Below are positions 1 to 9,665 of a stretch of 64,000 bases of DNA, one piece after another. Every line of letters starts with the position of its first letter. Position 1 is the stretch's first letter. The DNA comes from Sporomusa acidovorans. GTDB taxonomy: Bacteria; Bacillota; Negativicutes; Sporomusales; Sporomusaceae. The notes below the pieces were generated by a model. The model ran no database searches and was not told the origin of the DNA. It saw only the letters and a program-made list of their open reading frames with translations. The position numbers and the translations under genes are program-made. The stretch lies in NCBI RefSeq assembly GCF_900101845.1, contig NZ_FNAM01000021.1, forward strand, positions 1 through 64,000. The letters run 5' to 3'.

Positions 1-77
<77 letters not shown>

Positions 78-132
78 GTTTTATTTATGAAGCCATTTGT
101 TGGCTCTTATAATCAAGAAATTATTTATTGAC

Positions 133-160
133 GTTGAATTATCACAAATGATAATTCAAC
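133..160 (-). other. hairpin in rrn leader
   Basis: There is a perfect 12-bp inverted repeat (133-144 with 149-160, four-base loop) between the rrn promoters and the 16S start. No T-run follows it in the leftward direction. It is better read as leader structure for antitermination or processing than as a terminator. The rest of 78-444 holds only the promoters and the gyrA terminator described separately. Confidence 0.55.
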
Positions 161-246
161 CGCACATCTGGCTTTTGATGCATTACTTACATTGTTCAGT
201 TTTCATGGAACATCGTCGTTTCGTTTTGTAGAGCCGACAGTTATAT

Positions 247-275
247 ATGTTATCACGTATTTTTCACCGTGTCAA
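247..275 (-). promoter_or_regulatory. rrn promoter, proximal
   Basis: On the minus strand TTGACA (275-270) is followed after 17 bp by TAACAT (252-247). This is a strong sigma-A-type promoter reading into the 16S gene. Confidence 0.75.
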
Positions 276-352
276 CATCTTTTATTGTTGGTATTTACTG
301 TATTTCATATGCGGGTTCGTCTGTTTTTCCTCTCTTCGAACCAGCTTGCCTA

Positions 353-381
353 TCTTATCATGTATCGTGTACTTGTGTCAA
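353..381 (-). promoter_or_regulatory. rrn promoter, distal
   Basis: On the minus strand TTGACA (381-376) is followed after 17 bp by ATAAGA (358-353). It is the second of two promoter-like sites about 106 bp apart and starts just after the gyrA terminator. Tandem promoters are usual for rrn operons. Confidence 0.65.
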
Positions 382-407
382 TAGCAATTCTTCTATTTGC
401 AACACAA

Positions 408-438
408 GAGGAAAAGCGCCCCGCAAATCGAGACGCTT
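408..438 (-). terminator. gyrA terminator
   Basis: On the minus strand a 10-bp stem (438-429 with 423-414, two G-T pairs) closes a five-base loop and is followed by TTTTCCTC. It sits immediately after the gyrA stop and separates gyrA from the rrn promoters. Confidence 0.8.
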
Positions 439-444
439 ACCTTT

Positions 445-2898
445 TTAATCATTATTAGCTTTCTTTTCAACAACTGCCAAGGCAACAACCTGATCATTTT
501 CTTCTGTACGCATCACCTTTACGCCTTGCGTACTACGACTAGTAACAGATATTGTATCAATCTCCATCCGGATTACGATGCCGTCGCTGGTAATCAGCAT
601 TAGTTCCTGTCCTGGTTTAACGACTTTTATACCAACAACATAACCGATTTTTTCAGCTGAATTTGGTTTTATATTGATAACACCTTTACCACCGCGACCA
701 GTCACCCGGTACTCACTAACCGCTGTCCGTTTTCCATAACCTTCTGAGGTTATTGTTAGTACTTCGCCATCTTTTTTCACAACATCCATAGCCACAACCT
801 GGTCATCATGATCCAGAGTTATCCCTTTTACACCATGCGCGGTTCTACCCATGATCCGTACATCATCTTCATGGAATACAATTGCTTTGCCATCCCGGGT
901 TCCCATGATGATATCACATTCACCGTTGGTTAGCTTTACGCCAATCAAATCATCATCCTCATCCAGGGAAATAGCAATCAGGCCGCCTTTGCGGGCAGTA
1001 TCAAATTCAAGCAACTCGGATTTTTTGACAATGCCTTTCTGTGTTGCCATAAACAAATAACGTCTGGCACTAAATTCTTTAATTGGAATGACAGCAGTTA
1101 TTTTTTCGTCTTTTTCCACTTGAAGCAGATTGACTATAGCTGTCCCTTTAGCGGTGCGACCGGCTTCCGGTATCTCATAGCCTTTTAAGCGATACATTCG
1201 TCCCCTGCTGGTAAAGAACAAAAGATTATGATGTGTTGTTGCTACAAATAAATGTTCAACAAAATCTTCTTCTTTGGTCCCCATTCCGGTTACACCTTTG
1301 CCGCCCCGCCGCTGGCTGCGGTAAGTGTCGACAGGCAACCGCTTGATATAACCTTGATGTGTTAAGGTTATGACGATGTCTTCTTCTGCAATAAGGTCTT
1401 CCATATTCATTTTGGATACATCGCTGGTAATGACTGTGCGGCGTTCATCAGCAAACCTTTTTTTTGTATCTAATAATTCGTCTTTAATAATATTCATAAT
1501 CTTGTGCTCATCTGCCAGCACACTTTCCAACCACTCAATTGTCTCCAAAATATCTTTGTATTCATTTTCGATTTTTTCGCGTTCAAGGCCGGTTAGGCGT
1601 TGAAGACGCATATCCAGAATTGCCTGGGACTGCTTTTCGCTTAAATCGAATTTATCCATTAATGCATTTTTAGCAATTTCCGGAGTCTGGGATTGCCGAA
1701 TTGTACTAATTACGGCATCCAGATAATCTAATGCGATTTTTAAGCCTTCTAAAATGTGAGCCCTAGCCCGTGCTTTATCTAGCTCAAACTTAGTACGACG
1801 AATAATTACATCTTTTTGATGTTCTAAATAATATCGCAGAACCTCCGGCAAAGTAAGCACTTTGGGATGCCCATTGACCAAAGCCAACATATTGACACCA
1901 AATGTATCTTGCATTTGCGTATGCTTATACAGTTGGTTTAAAACAACATCAGCATTCGCGTCCCGTCTAAGTTCAATGACTATCCGCATTCCCTTCCGAT
2001 CACTTTCATCGCGAAGGTCAGTAATGCCGTCAATAGACTTATCGCGGACAAGCCCGGCAATATTTTCAATAAGTCTTGCCTTATTGACCTGATAGGGCAA
2101 CTCGGTTACTATGATGCGTTGCTTCCCGTTAGACATAGTTTCGATCCTGGCCTGTGCCCGGATTTTGACACTGCCCCGTCCGGTAGTATAGGCCTGGCGA
2201 ATACCTTCACGGCCAAGGATCAAAGCTCCAGTAGGAAAGTCGGGGCCTTTTATGGCCATCATTAATTCGTTGATGGTCACGTCCGGGTTGTCAATCATCA
2301 TAATAAGGCCGTCAACCACTTCCCCGAGATTATGAGGAGGAATATTGGTAGCCATGCCAACAGCAATGCCTGATGAGCCGTTAATTAATAAATTAGGCAC
2401 CTTAGACGGTAGAACTGCCGGTTCTTTTAATGATTCATCATAGTTGGGAACAAAGTCAACCGTATTTTTTTCAATATCAGCCAACATTTCTTCGGCAATT
2501 CGCGCCATACGTACTTCTGTATAACGCATAGCCGCTGCTGAATCGCCATCTACTGAACCAAAGTTGCCATGCCCGTCTACCATCATATAGCGGCTGGAAA
2601 AATCCTGTGCCATTCTAACAATGGCATCATATACCGAACTATCACCATGAGGATGATACTTACCTAAAACTTCACCGACAATACGGGCCGATTTTTTATA
2701 GGGTTTGTTAGAAGCCATCCCGGCCTCATGCATAGCGTAAAGTATCCGGCGGTGAACCGGCTTCAAGCCGTCGCGGACATCAGGCAACGCCCTCATAACA
2801 ATAACACTCATCGCATAATCGATATATGAATTCTTCATTTCCTCTTCAATTTTGACAGGCAAAACTTTGCCTAATCCAAAATCCAAACCTTCTTGCAC
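445..2898 (-). CDS. gyrA: DNA gyrase subunit A
   Basis: This is the breakage-reunion subunit of the type IIA topoisomerase that introduces negative supercoils. The 817 residues match the family length. The catalytic tyrosine is Y126 in AAAMRYTE, the quinolone-determining segment reads HGDSSVYD with the usual Ser and Asp, and the GyrA box QRRGGKG, needed for DNA wrapping, is present in the C-terminal beta-pinwheel half. The start is GTG at 2898 with GAGGTGG just upstream. It is separated from gyrB by about 14.5 kb, unlike the adjacent gyrB-gyrA of Bacillus, but still precedes an rrn operon. It is transcribed in the direction of replication away from oriC. Confidence 0.98.
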   Translation of the reverse strand: MQEGLDFGLGKVLPVKIEEEMKNSYIDYAMSVIVMRALPDVRDGLKPVHRRILYAMHEAGMASNKPYKKSARIVGEVLGKYHPHGDSSVYDAIVRMAQDFSSRYMMVDGHGNFGSVDGDSAAAMRYTEVRMARIAEEMLADIEKNTVDFVPNYDESLKEPAVLPSKVPNLLINGSSGIAVGMATNIPPHNLGEVVDGLIMMIDNPDVTINELMMAIKGPDFPTGALILGREGIRQAYTTGRGSVKIRAQARIETMSNGKQRIIVTELPYQVNKARLIENIAGLVRDKSIDGITDLRDESDRKGMRIVIELRRDANADVVLNQLYKHTQMQDTFGVNMLALVNGHPKVLTLPEVLRYYLEHQKDVIIRRTKFELDKARARAHILEGLKIALDYLDAVISTIRQSQTPEIAKNALMDKFDLSEKQSQAILDMRLQRLTGLEREKIENEYKDILETIEWLESVLADEHKIMNIIKDELLDTKKRFADERRTVITSDVSKMNMEDLIAEEDIVITLTHQGYIKRLPVDTYRSQRRGGKGVTGMGTKEEDFVEHLFVATTHHNLLFFTSRGRMYRLKGYEIPEAGRTAKGTAIVNLLQVEKDEKITAVIPIKEFSARRYLFMATQKGIVKKSELLEFDTARKGGLIAISLDEDDDLIGVKLTNGECDIIMGTRDGKAIVFHEDDVRIMGRTAHGVKGITLDHDDQVVAMDVVKKDGEVLTITSEGYGKRTAVSEYRVTGRGGKGVINIKPNSAEKIGYVVGIKVVKPGQELMLITSDGIVIRMEIDTISVTSRSTQGVKVMRTEENDQVVALAVVEKKANND

Positions 2899-3080
2899 AA
2901 AACCACCTCAATAATTCGACATTCTACTATATTTTCCCCATTTGCGAAAAAAAATCCTGCAAGAACTTAATTAAACTGCAAAACTATCTACTTTTGGCTG
3001 TCAGTAACCGAATTTTGCCGCCCGCATATACTATCACGTAAGATCAATCAATCTTATTGCAAACAGGAGGCGCTCGGTTC

Positions 3081-3710
3081 ATGCATCTTTTTTATGTATT
3101 ATTGCTAGGATTTGCTGTCAGCCTTGATGCTTTTGCCGCTGGGGCTGCCTATGGATTAAAAACAATAAAATTACCAGTCAAATCATTACTTGTAATTGGC
3201 GTAATTACGGCTTTATGCACTGGAATAGCCATGGCCCTTGCCTGTTACCTTGGTTCATTTATTAACACATTTTTTGCTATTACTGCCGGGTCGATGCTAT
3301 TAATAGCTATCGGCTCCTGGAATATACTTCAGGAATATCTGTCCAAGAAAAACACTTGCTGTCCGCAAGTAAACAGTGCCAGCTTCTCTTTTCGTATTGG
3401 ACGAATCGTAATTAATATTATGGCTGATCCGGAAACGGCTGATATGGATCACTCCCACTCAATCAGTACCTCTGAAGCTGTTCTGCTTGGGCTGGCCTTG
3501 GGAATTGACAATATGGTTGCCACTTTTGCCGCTGCCTTAATTAAACCGCTTCCTATCTATACACCGGCAATCATGGCCTTTATTCAGGTTTTTTTGATTG
3601 CTATCGGCATTTACGCTGCATCTCGACTGGCTTCCGATAACCTAAAAAAACGCTTTTCTTACATTCCCGGTGCTATATTGATCATTCTGGGCCTCTTACG
3701 TCTGGTTTAA
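3081..3710 (+). CDS. ytaF: YtaF-type sporulation membrane protein (MntP/DUF204 family)
   Basis: A 209-residue, six-helix membrane protein with two related halves, each carrying an Asp in a helix: SLDAFAAG near the N-terminus and GIDNMVAT in the second half. This is the signature of the MntP/YtaF family. Related MntP proteins export manganese. YtaF is a sporulation-associated member, and its substrate is not established from sequence. I chose ATG 3081 because AGGAGG lies 10 bases upstream; an in-frame TTG at 3057 precedes the ribosome-binding site and is unlikely. The gene is transcribed towards oriC, alone, divergently from gyrA. Confidence 0.85.
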   Translation: MHLFYVLLLGFAVSLDAFAAGAAYGLKTIKLPVKSLLVIGVITALCTGIAMALACYLGSFINTFFAITAGSMLLIAIGSWNILQEYLSKKNTCCPQVNSASFSFRIGRIVINIMADPETADMDHSHSISTSEAVLLGLALGIDNMVATFAAALIKPLPIYTPAIMAFIQVFLIAIGIYAASRLASDNLKKRFSYIPGAILIILGLLRLV

Positions 3711-3797
3711 ACCAGGCGATTTTTTTACTGATACTTAACAATTTTTGCTAATAATAATACAATAGAGCTAATACTATAATTATCATGGAGGTTATTT

Positions 3798-4865
3798 ATG
3801 CCATTTAATATCTTGACAATTAACCCCGGTTCTACTTCTACTAAAATCGGTTTATATCAGGACATCAGTAATGTATTTACCCAGATCATTGACCATAGTG
3901 CCCAAGAAATTGCCCAATTTCCCACAATTACAGATCAATTTGCATTTCGTCTGGAGCAGATAAGAAATTTTTTGGCTAATCAAAATTTGCATGCTAAAGA
4001 TTTATCTGCGGTTGTCGCCCGCGGCGGCTTATTAAAACCAATGGCAGGTGGGACTTATCAGATTAACCAGGCTATGCTTGATGATTTAAGACATAATCGT
4101 TATGGTGCTCATGCCTGTAATCTTGGCGCGATTATTGCGGACCTTTTAGCTAAAGAAGGAGGCTGCCCCGCCTACATTGTCGATCCTGCTGTTGTTGACG
4201 AGTTAGCACCTGTAGCCAGGCTTACAGGCTGTCCGGGAATTACCCGTAAGAGTATTTTTCATGCACTCAATCAAAAAGCTGTAGCTAAGCGTTTTGCTAA
4301 AAGCATTAACCGTTCTTACGACAGTCTTAATCTTATTATTGCGCACCTTGGCGGCGGTATTTCCATTGCCTGCCACACTTTTGGACAAGCAATTGATGTG
4401 AATAACGCCTTTGACGGAGAAGGTCCGTTTTCACCGGAACGGGCCGGTACATTGCCAGCCAAACAATTTGCCGAAAAAATTATTAATGAAAAACTTGATC
4501 TTACTACTATCTCGTCAATGATAGCCGGTAAAGGTGGTTTAGTAGCCCACCTGGGCACCAATGACGTACGGGAGGTGGAACGCCGGATTACTGCCGGGGA
4601 TAAACAAGTAGAACTGGTTTATCACGCTATGATTTATTCAATCGCCAAAAGTATTGCGGCGGCCGCCGTACCCGTATGCGGCAATGTTGACTATATTATT
4701 ATTACTGGGGGTATCGCTTATTCTGATCAGCTTACCTCCAAACTCAAAGAATATATTGGCTTTATCGCGCCGGTAATTGTCATGCCTGGTGAAGATGAGC
4801 TCCGGGCACTGGCTGAGGGAGCCTACCGGGTACTTATCGGCGAAGAAAATGCAAAACTTTATTAG
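3798..4865 (+). CDS. buk: butyrate kinase
   Basis: An acetokinase-family enzyme that interconverts butyryl phosphate and butyrate with ADP/ATP (EC 2.7.2.7). At 355 residues it has the length of butyrate kinases rather than acetate kinases (about 400). The phosphate-binding start NPGSTSTKIG and the HLGGGIS motif are present. GGAGG precedes the ATG by 7 bases. The usual partner, phosphotransbutyrylase (ptb), is not beside it. A CoA-transferase that could act on the same pool lies at 15.3-16.6 kb. It could instead act on branched-chain acyl phosphates. Confidence 0.93.
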   Translation: MPFNILTINPGSTSTKIGLYQDISNVFTQIIDHSAQEIAQFPTITDQFAFRLEQIRNFLANQNLHAKDLSAVVARGGLLKPMAGGTYQINQAMLDDLRHNRYGAHACNLGAIIADLLAKEGGCPAYIVDPAVVDELAPVARLTGCPGITRKSIFHALNQKAVAKRFAKSINRSYDSLNLIIAHLGGGISIACHTFGQAIDVNNAFDGEGPFSPERAGTLPAKQFAEKIINEKLDLTTISSMIAGKGGLVAHLGTNDVREVERRITAGDKQVELVYHAMIYSIAKSIAAAAVPVCGNVDYIIITGGIAYSDQLTSKLKEYIGFIAPVIVMPGEDELRALAEGAYRVLIGEENAKLY

Positions 4866-4949
4866 ACTACTTGTCCGCCCCGTGCCTTTTGGCGAGAAGC
4901 CTTAACTGCTTTGTGAGCTTATATCAATCTAGAGCTAACAACGTGCTAA

Positions 4950-4990
4950 GGAAACCCCTGAATTGAGCAAAGCTTAACTCAGGGGTTTCC
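4950..4990. terminator. bidirectional terminator buk / spoVR
   Basis: A perfect 12-bp inverted repeat (4950-4961 with 4979-4990) lies between the convergent ends of buk and spoVR. The stem ends in AAA/TTT on both strands, so it can serve both genes. Confidence 0.75.
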
Positions 4991-4994
4991 CGGT

Positions 4995-6299
4995 TTATGC
5001 ATCCCAAACAGAAACAATCTTATCTTCCGTACAACGAACAATTTTATCTTTATCATAAAGTTTAGTCTTTAAATCTACTTTATTGCCCCATAGCTCAGCC
5101 ACATATTTAATTGTTTCTTTCGTATAATTCATTTCTAATTCCCGTCCATCAAAAACATGTTCCAATATGAGTACCCCATTTTCTACACTTTGCACCCGAA
5201 TTTCCGGCACCATCCCCAAACCAACCGAATTGGCCAGTTCATTACGAATGACCTTCCAGCCTTCTTCATCAGCGACTTCGGTAACGACGATATCGATTCC
5301 CCGCACTTTGTAATTAAATAGACACAATTCTTCGCATAATTCTTTGTTTAAAAAACGCCGCAGAAAAGACTGATCCCGTTCTTGAGCACGAATTTCAAAT
5401 ATTTTTTCCTGCCCATTATTTTTTTCCAGATATTCAAACATTTTAAATCCGATAAAATAGGGATTAATTTGTCCCTGATGCGGTCTGACGACAAGATTAT
5501 GGCGCTGCAAAAATTCGAGATACAGTCCTTGCGGTAAGTCTAATTGCTGGAGAATATGATAGTGCCAATAACTAGCCCAACCCTCATTCATAATCTTGGT
5601 TTCCAGCTGTGGCAAAAAGTAAAAAGATTCTTCTCTCACAATACTAGCCAAATCTTTTTCCCAAGCAGCAAGCTTACCCCGTTCGCTTAAAAATCCCAAT
5701 AAATCAGTTTTTAACCGGTCTGGCACTTCATTCGGATCTTCTTTAGCCAGTTCGCTTCTTGTGGGCAGTTTACCTTCTCCCTGCCGCCTGATTTGAAACC
5801 GCAGTGCATGAGCGGCATCCAATATGCGCTCAACATTTTTGGGTCCAATACTAGGATCGGCAATATAATCCCTAACCCGGCCAGCATGGCTTTTAAACAT
5901 CTCGACCGTTAATTCCGCCCGGGTATTTTCTTTAAACAACCGGTTATTTTTAAAGAAATCATTATGCCCATACACATGAGCAATGGTTAATATCTGCAGC
6001 AACAAGGTATTATCACGCATAAGATAAGCAATGCAGGGATCAGAGTTAATCACCATCTCGTATGGCAAGCCTGTCAGGTTATACGTATAGAAAGTTTTTT
6101 GCCGTTCATAAGCCTTGCCATAACTCCAGTGGGGGTAATGGGAAGGCATTCCCACATATGCCTCATAGCAAAGCATATCTTCATAACTGCAAATTTCAAA
6201 CTGTTGCTCATAACAATCTAAACCAATATGTTCTATCAGCTTTTCAATTTTATCACTCCAATTTTGAAGCTCGCTCAGAGTATAGTCCGCCGTCACCAT
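4995..6299 (-). CDS. spoVR: SpoVR family protein
   Basis: A 434-residue member of the SpoVR family, known in Bacillus for a role in spore cortex formation and in enterobacteria as YcgB. The biochemical function is unknown. The protein is soluble, with conserved aromatic and His-rich segments such as HYPHWSYGK and AHVYGHNDFF in the first third, and no membrane segment. The ATG overlaps the last codons of yhbH by 7 bp, so the two are translationally linked. It is the last gene of the prkA-yhbH-spoVR operon and ends at a bidirectional terminator. Confidence 0.95.
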   Translation of the reverse strand: MVTADYTLSELQNWSDKIEKLIEHIGLDCYEQQFEICSYEDMLCYEAYVGMPSHYPHWSYGKAYERQKTFYTYNLTGLPYEMVINSDPCIAYLMRDNTLLLQILTIAHVYGHNDFFKNNRLFKENTRAELTVEMFKSHAGRVRDYIADPSIGPKNVERILDAAHALRFQIRRQGEGKLPTRSELAKEDPNEVPDRLKTDLLGFLSERGKLAAWEKDLASIVREESFYFLPQLETKIMNEGWASYWHYHILQQLDLPQGLYLEFLQRHNLVVRPHQGQINPYFIGFKMFEYLEKNNGQEKIFEIRAQERDQSFLRRFLNKELCEELCLFNYKVRGIDIVVTEVADEEGWKVIRNELANSVGLGMVPEIRVQSVENGVLILEHVFDGRELEMNYTKETIKYVAELWGNKVDLKTKLYDKDKIVRCTEDKIVSVWDA

Positions 6300-7525
6300 G
6301 CATCACCTCTGATCTCGGGTCCGGCTTGAGATCCGGCATCTAAATCCGCTTCCGATTCTTTTTCCAATATTCGCTTAAGGGCCGGCCAGATATCTTCTTT
6401 TCGCCCCATTGATACAATAATAAAGTTTTCTTTCTTGACTTTTTGCTCCAACTCATGGCGAATGGTAATACCGTAACCATAATTAGCCAATATCTCGGCA
6501 TAACCTACCAAGTTACAGACGTTGGCCAATTCTTTTGCCTTTTCGATGGTTCGCGGATTATCCTCGGTCCAATTATCACCATCAGTACAATGAAAAGCAT
6601 AAATATTCCAAACTGTAGGATTGTACCGCTGTTCAATAATCTCCAATGCCTTGGCATAGCCACTGGATATCATTGTCCCTCCTGATTCACCATGATGGAA
6701 AAATTCCCGTTCGTTGACCTCTTTCGCTTCCGTCGTGTGGGCAATAAATACTACCTCTACCTGCTCATACTTCCAGCGTAAAAATTGATATAATAAAAAG
6801 TAAAACGTGCGTGCCAAATATTTTTTGGTTTGATCCATGGAACCTGATACATCCATAATACAAAAAACGACGGCATTAGAATGACGGCGAATATCTTCCT
6901 TTACCCGGTAATATCTTAAATCCTCTTCTCGGAACGGCACTCTCGCCCGTACCGGCTGACCATCTTCGGAGTAAGTTTGACTGCAGCGTTTTTCTCTGAC
7001 CAGACCTTGTTGGCGCTTAAGCTTTTCGACCAGGGTCCGTTTTTTGGCCAGGCGCGGTGGAATCCCCTTACGCTGATAACCGGATTTTTTAAAGATATGC
7101 TCTGATTCCTGAACGGCAAATTTTTTACGTTCTAAATCCGGCAGCTTCGCTTCTTCAAACATATAGTTGATAATTTCGTCCATAGTGATTTCGGTTTCAT
7201 AAATATCTTCCCCCGGGTCACTGCCGGCCTGGCCTATCCCTTTTTCTTGCTGGCTGTTGGTTCGACCGATAACCTGGCCACGTTCTTCCTTGCCAGTGCC
7301 GCTTGCTGTTCCCCCATTATTCTTACCATAAATAAACTGATACTCCTTGATTCCGCGGATAGGTATTTTTATTTTTTTATTTTTGCTTTGGCCGATAATA
7401 CTTTCATCGGCAATAATTTCACCCAAGTTTCGCTTAATGGCGTCTTCCACAAGTTCACGGTGGCGCTTACGGTCATATTGTGAACGGTCTGACTGTCCGG
7501 TACGTCCTTCTTTAAAAATTGCCAT
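6293..7525 (-). CDS. yhbH: YhbH family protein (DUF444, von Willebrand A-like)
   Basis: A 410-residue DUF444 protein. The C-terminal half carries a von Willebrand A-type fold with a MIDAS-like DVSGSMDQTKK motif, and the N-terminal third is basic and low in complexity. In Bacillus yhbH is a sporulation gene; in E. coli the homologue YeaH partners with the kinase YeaG (PrkA). It sits 19 bp after prkA and overlaps spoVR. A role as a metal-binding adaptor for PrkA is inference from the conserved pairing. Confidence 0.94.
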   Translation of the reverse strand: MAIFKEGRTGQSDRSQYDRKRHRELVEDAIKRNLGEIIADESIIGQSKNKKIKIPIRGIKEYQFIYGKNNGGTASGTGKEERGQVIGRTNSQQEKGIGQAGSDPGEDIYETEITMDEIINYMFEEAKLPDLERKKFAVQESEHIFKKSGYQRKGIPPRLAKKRTLVEKLKRQQGLVREKRCSQTYSEDGQPVRARVPFREEDLRYYRVKEDIRRHSNAVVFCIMDVSGSMDQTKKYLARTFYFLLYQFLRWKYEQVEVVFIAHTTEAKEVNEREFFHHGESGGTMISSGYAKALEIIEQRYNPTVWNIYAFHCTDGDNWTEDNPRTIEKAKELANVCNLVGYAEILANYGYGITIRHELEQKVKKENFIIVSMGRKEDIWPALKRILEKESEADLDAGSQAGPEIRGDAW

Positions 7526-7544
7526 CGGTTACCTCCGCTGTCTC

Positions 7545-9470
7545 CTAGTCTTTCCATAAATTATTAGCGGCGTATTTTAGGACTACATTGCAACAATGCG
7601 GGCAATATCCGTTATCTTGCATAGCCTCGACCATGGCATTAAATTTAACATCCTGCTCTTTATCGCGAACTCTTGCCTGGGTAATAATCCGGGAAAGTTC
7701 CTTGACCGAAGCGGTTAACTTCTTCTCAATAGCATCCTTTAAAGGTTCATAACTTTTATAATCAATCTTACCGCCGCTACGCATAATCGAAAACATATAA
7801 GAAGTAACATCCTGGCGGAATCCTTGAGCAGCGGTGCCGGTAATACCGATTTGTTCCTCAATGGACTGCAAAAATTTGATATCCGGCTCTAATTCCTCCC
7901 CGGTATTGACATCTTTTAGTTTGGTGGCATTTACATAGGCTTCGGCATGATCAAGATAATTATTAAACAAACTTTCAGCCTGTTCCCGGTAACCGTGAAT
8001 AAATGCCTTGGTAACTTCTTTCTCTAATATTTTATTATATTCTTTTTTAATCGTGTCTTGTAAAAAACCAAGATATCGTTTCTTCTCATCTTCAGCAATG
8101 GCTAACTCTTTGGTCGCTTTCACCATGTTCTCAATAACTGCAATCGGATTAATACAATTAAACTCAGATTCAGACAGAGTAGTATCCAGCACTTTCATTA
8201 TAAAACGGGTGGATATGCCGGTCATCCCTTCACGCAAAACTTCATCACGAAGCTCTATGATATCAATTTTTTTGGTTGATCCTTTTTCTACAATTTCCTC
8301 ACCATTATAGATTTTCAATTTAGTGAATGGGTCCACTTTAGAAGAAGCAGCCAGACGGGTGAGTATCGCAAACATGGATGCCACTTCAATGGTATGGGGG
8401 GCAATATGAGCATCAAAACTGCTGTTTTTCAAGACTTTGCGGTATATCTTGACTTCTTCATCCAATTCCAGGCAATAAGGAACTTCAACCTTGACAATTC
8501 GGTCCAAAATCGCTTCATTGGTATGATCTGATTTAAACTTATTCCACTCGGCTTCATTCGAATGAGCCAAAATAATCCCGTCAAAATAAATCATCGCGCC
8601 TTTTCCCGGCGAGGGAATGGATTTTTCCTGAGTGGCCGTAATCATTGTATGGAGATACTCCACGTCATTTTTAAATACCTCAATAAATTCGACAACTCCA
8701 CGATTTCCCACGTTAAAAGCACCATTTAGCGATAATACCCGTGGATCGTCTTCCGGATAAAGGTCAAGTTTGGAAATATCAACAGACCCCGATAAAACCG
8801 ATGTATCCTGGTTATTCGGGTCAACTGGCGGAACGACACCAATTCCTTTGCGCGAACGGATAGAAAACTCCGAAGTTGTTATTGGAAATCGTTCAAATTC
8901 GCCATTATAATCATGCTTTAAGCGATAACGGCAAATTGGGCACAGATCGCCTTCAATTCTTACTCCCAGTAATTCTTCAAACTGAGGACGAAGATGTTTA
9001 GGGATAAGGTGCAATGGCTCTTCGCGCATCGGGCAATCCTTAAGCACATAGATGGGCGGACTCATTTCCAGTGCTTCCTTGAGGGCTTCCATAATGGAAG
9101 ATTTACCGGCACCAACTGGTCCTACCAAATAGAGTACCTGGCGGGATTCCTCGCCCTTCATTGCCGCCGAATGAAAATAGCGCATAATCTTCATAATGCT
9201 TTTATCAATACCAAAAAACTTATTTTGAAAAAACGTATAGCGCTTAATTGTGTCATTGCCGTAAACCCGTTTTAACCGTGGTATTTCTTCTGTCTTTATC
9301 ACTTCGACACCAGGCTTGATTAATAGCTCATACATACGTTGATGAGCCAGGACCGCTATACCTGGACTTTCTTTTACCATTTTCAAATAATCTAATAATG
9401 TACCATCAAATTTATATTGTTTATGCTCACTGCGATCCTGCTTAATTAAATGTTCAAAATCGTTGGCCAT
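7545..9470 (-). CDS. prkA: PrkA family AAA-type serine protein kinase
   Basis: A 641-residue PrkA (YeaG) protein. It has an N-terminal AAA-like ATPase domain with the P-loop GPVGAGKSS at about residues 116-124, then a C-terminal part related to protein kinases. A Cys pair (CPIC near residue 178) and a second C-terminal pair (CPHCC near residue 628) could bind metal. PrkA proteins act in sporulation in Bacillus and in nutrient-stress responses in E. coli. GGAGG precedes the ATG. It is the first gene of the three-gene operon, and the 195-bp upstream region holds its promoter, which I could not assign to a sigma factor. Confidence 0.95.
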   Translation of the reverse strand: MANDFEHLIKQDRSEHKQYKFDGTLLDYLKMVKESPGIAVLAHQRMYELLIKPGVEVIKTEEIPRLKRVYGNDTIKRYTFFQNKFFGIDKSIMKIMRYFHSAAMKGEESRQVLYLVGPVGAGKSSIMEALKEALEMSPPIYVLKDCPMREEPLHLIPKHLRPQFEELLGVRIEGDLCPICRYRLKHDYNGEFERFPITTSEFSIRSRKGIGVVPPVDPNNQDTSVLSGSVDISKLDLYPEDDPRVLSLNGAFNVGNRGVVEFIEVFKNDVEYLHTMITATQEKSIPSPGKGAMIYFDGIILAHSNEAEWNKFKSDHTNEAILDRIVKVEVPYCLELDEEVKIYRKVLKNSSFDAHIAPHTIEVASMFAILTRLAASSKVDPFTKLKIYNGEEIVEKGSTKKIDIIELRDEVLREGMTGISTRFIMKVLDTTLSESEFNCINPIAVIENMVKATKELAIAEDEKKRYLGFLQDTIKKEYNKILEKEVTKAFIHGYREQAESLFNNYLDHAEAYVNATKLKDVNTGEELEPDIKFLQSIEEQIGITGTAAQGFRQDVTSYMFSIMRSGGKIDYKSYEPLKDAIEKKLTASVKELSRIITQARVRDKEQDVKFNAMVEAMQDNGYCPHCCNVVLKYAANNLWKD

Positions 9471-9617
9471 ACTGACTTGCCTCCTTTTACTGATTATTTA
9501 TAAAACTGAATTATTTTGAACTATCCGTCTATATGCTCATGTTAATGGTTATAAAAGACTTCTGCCTTTTTACTAATTTATTACGAGAATCGAAAAATTG
9601 GGCCTGTCTAAACAAAT

Positions 9618-9659
9618 AAAAAAAGCAATAGATGTTTTGGTAACATCCATTGCTTTTTA
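9618..9659. terminator. terminator of the chemoreceptor gene
   Basis: A 17-bp stem with one mismatch (9620-9636 with 9641-9657) starts in A-rich and ends in T-rich sequence, so it can stop transcription both ways. It follows the chemoreceptor stop on the minus strand. Confidence 0.8.
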
Positions 9660-9665
9660 ATTCTC

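Noticed and set aside
9471..9600. Sigma-E promoter for prkA
   Set aside because: A CATATAGA-like -10 exists on the minus strand, but no convincing -35 at the right spacing.
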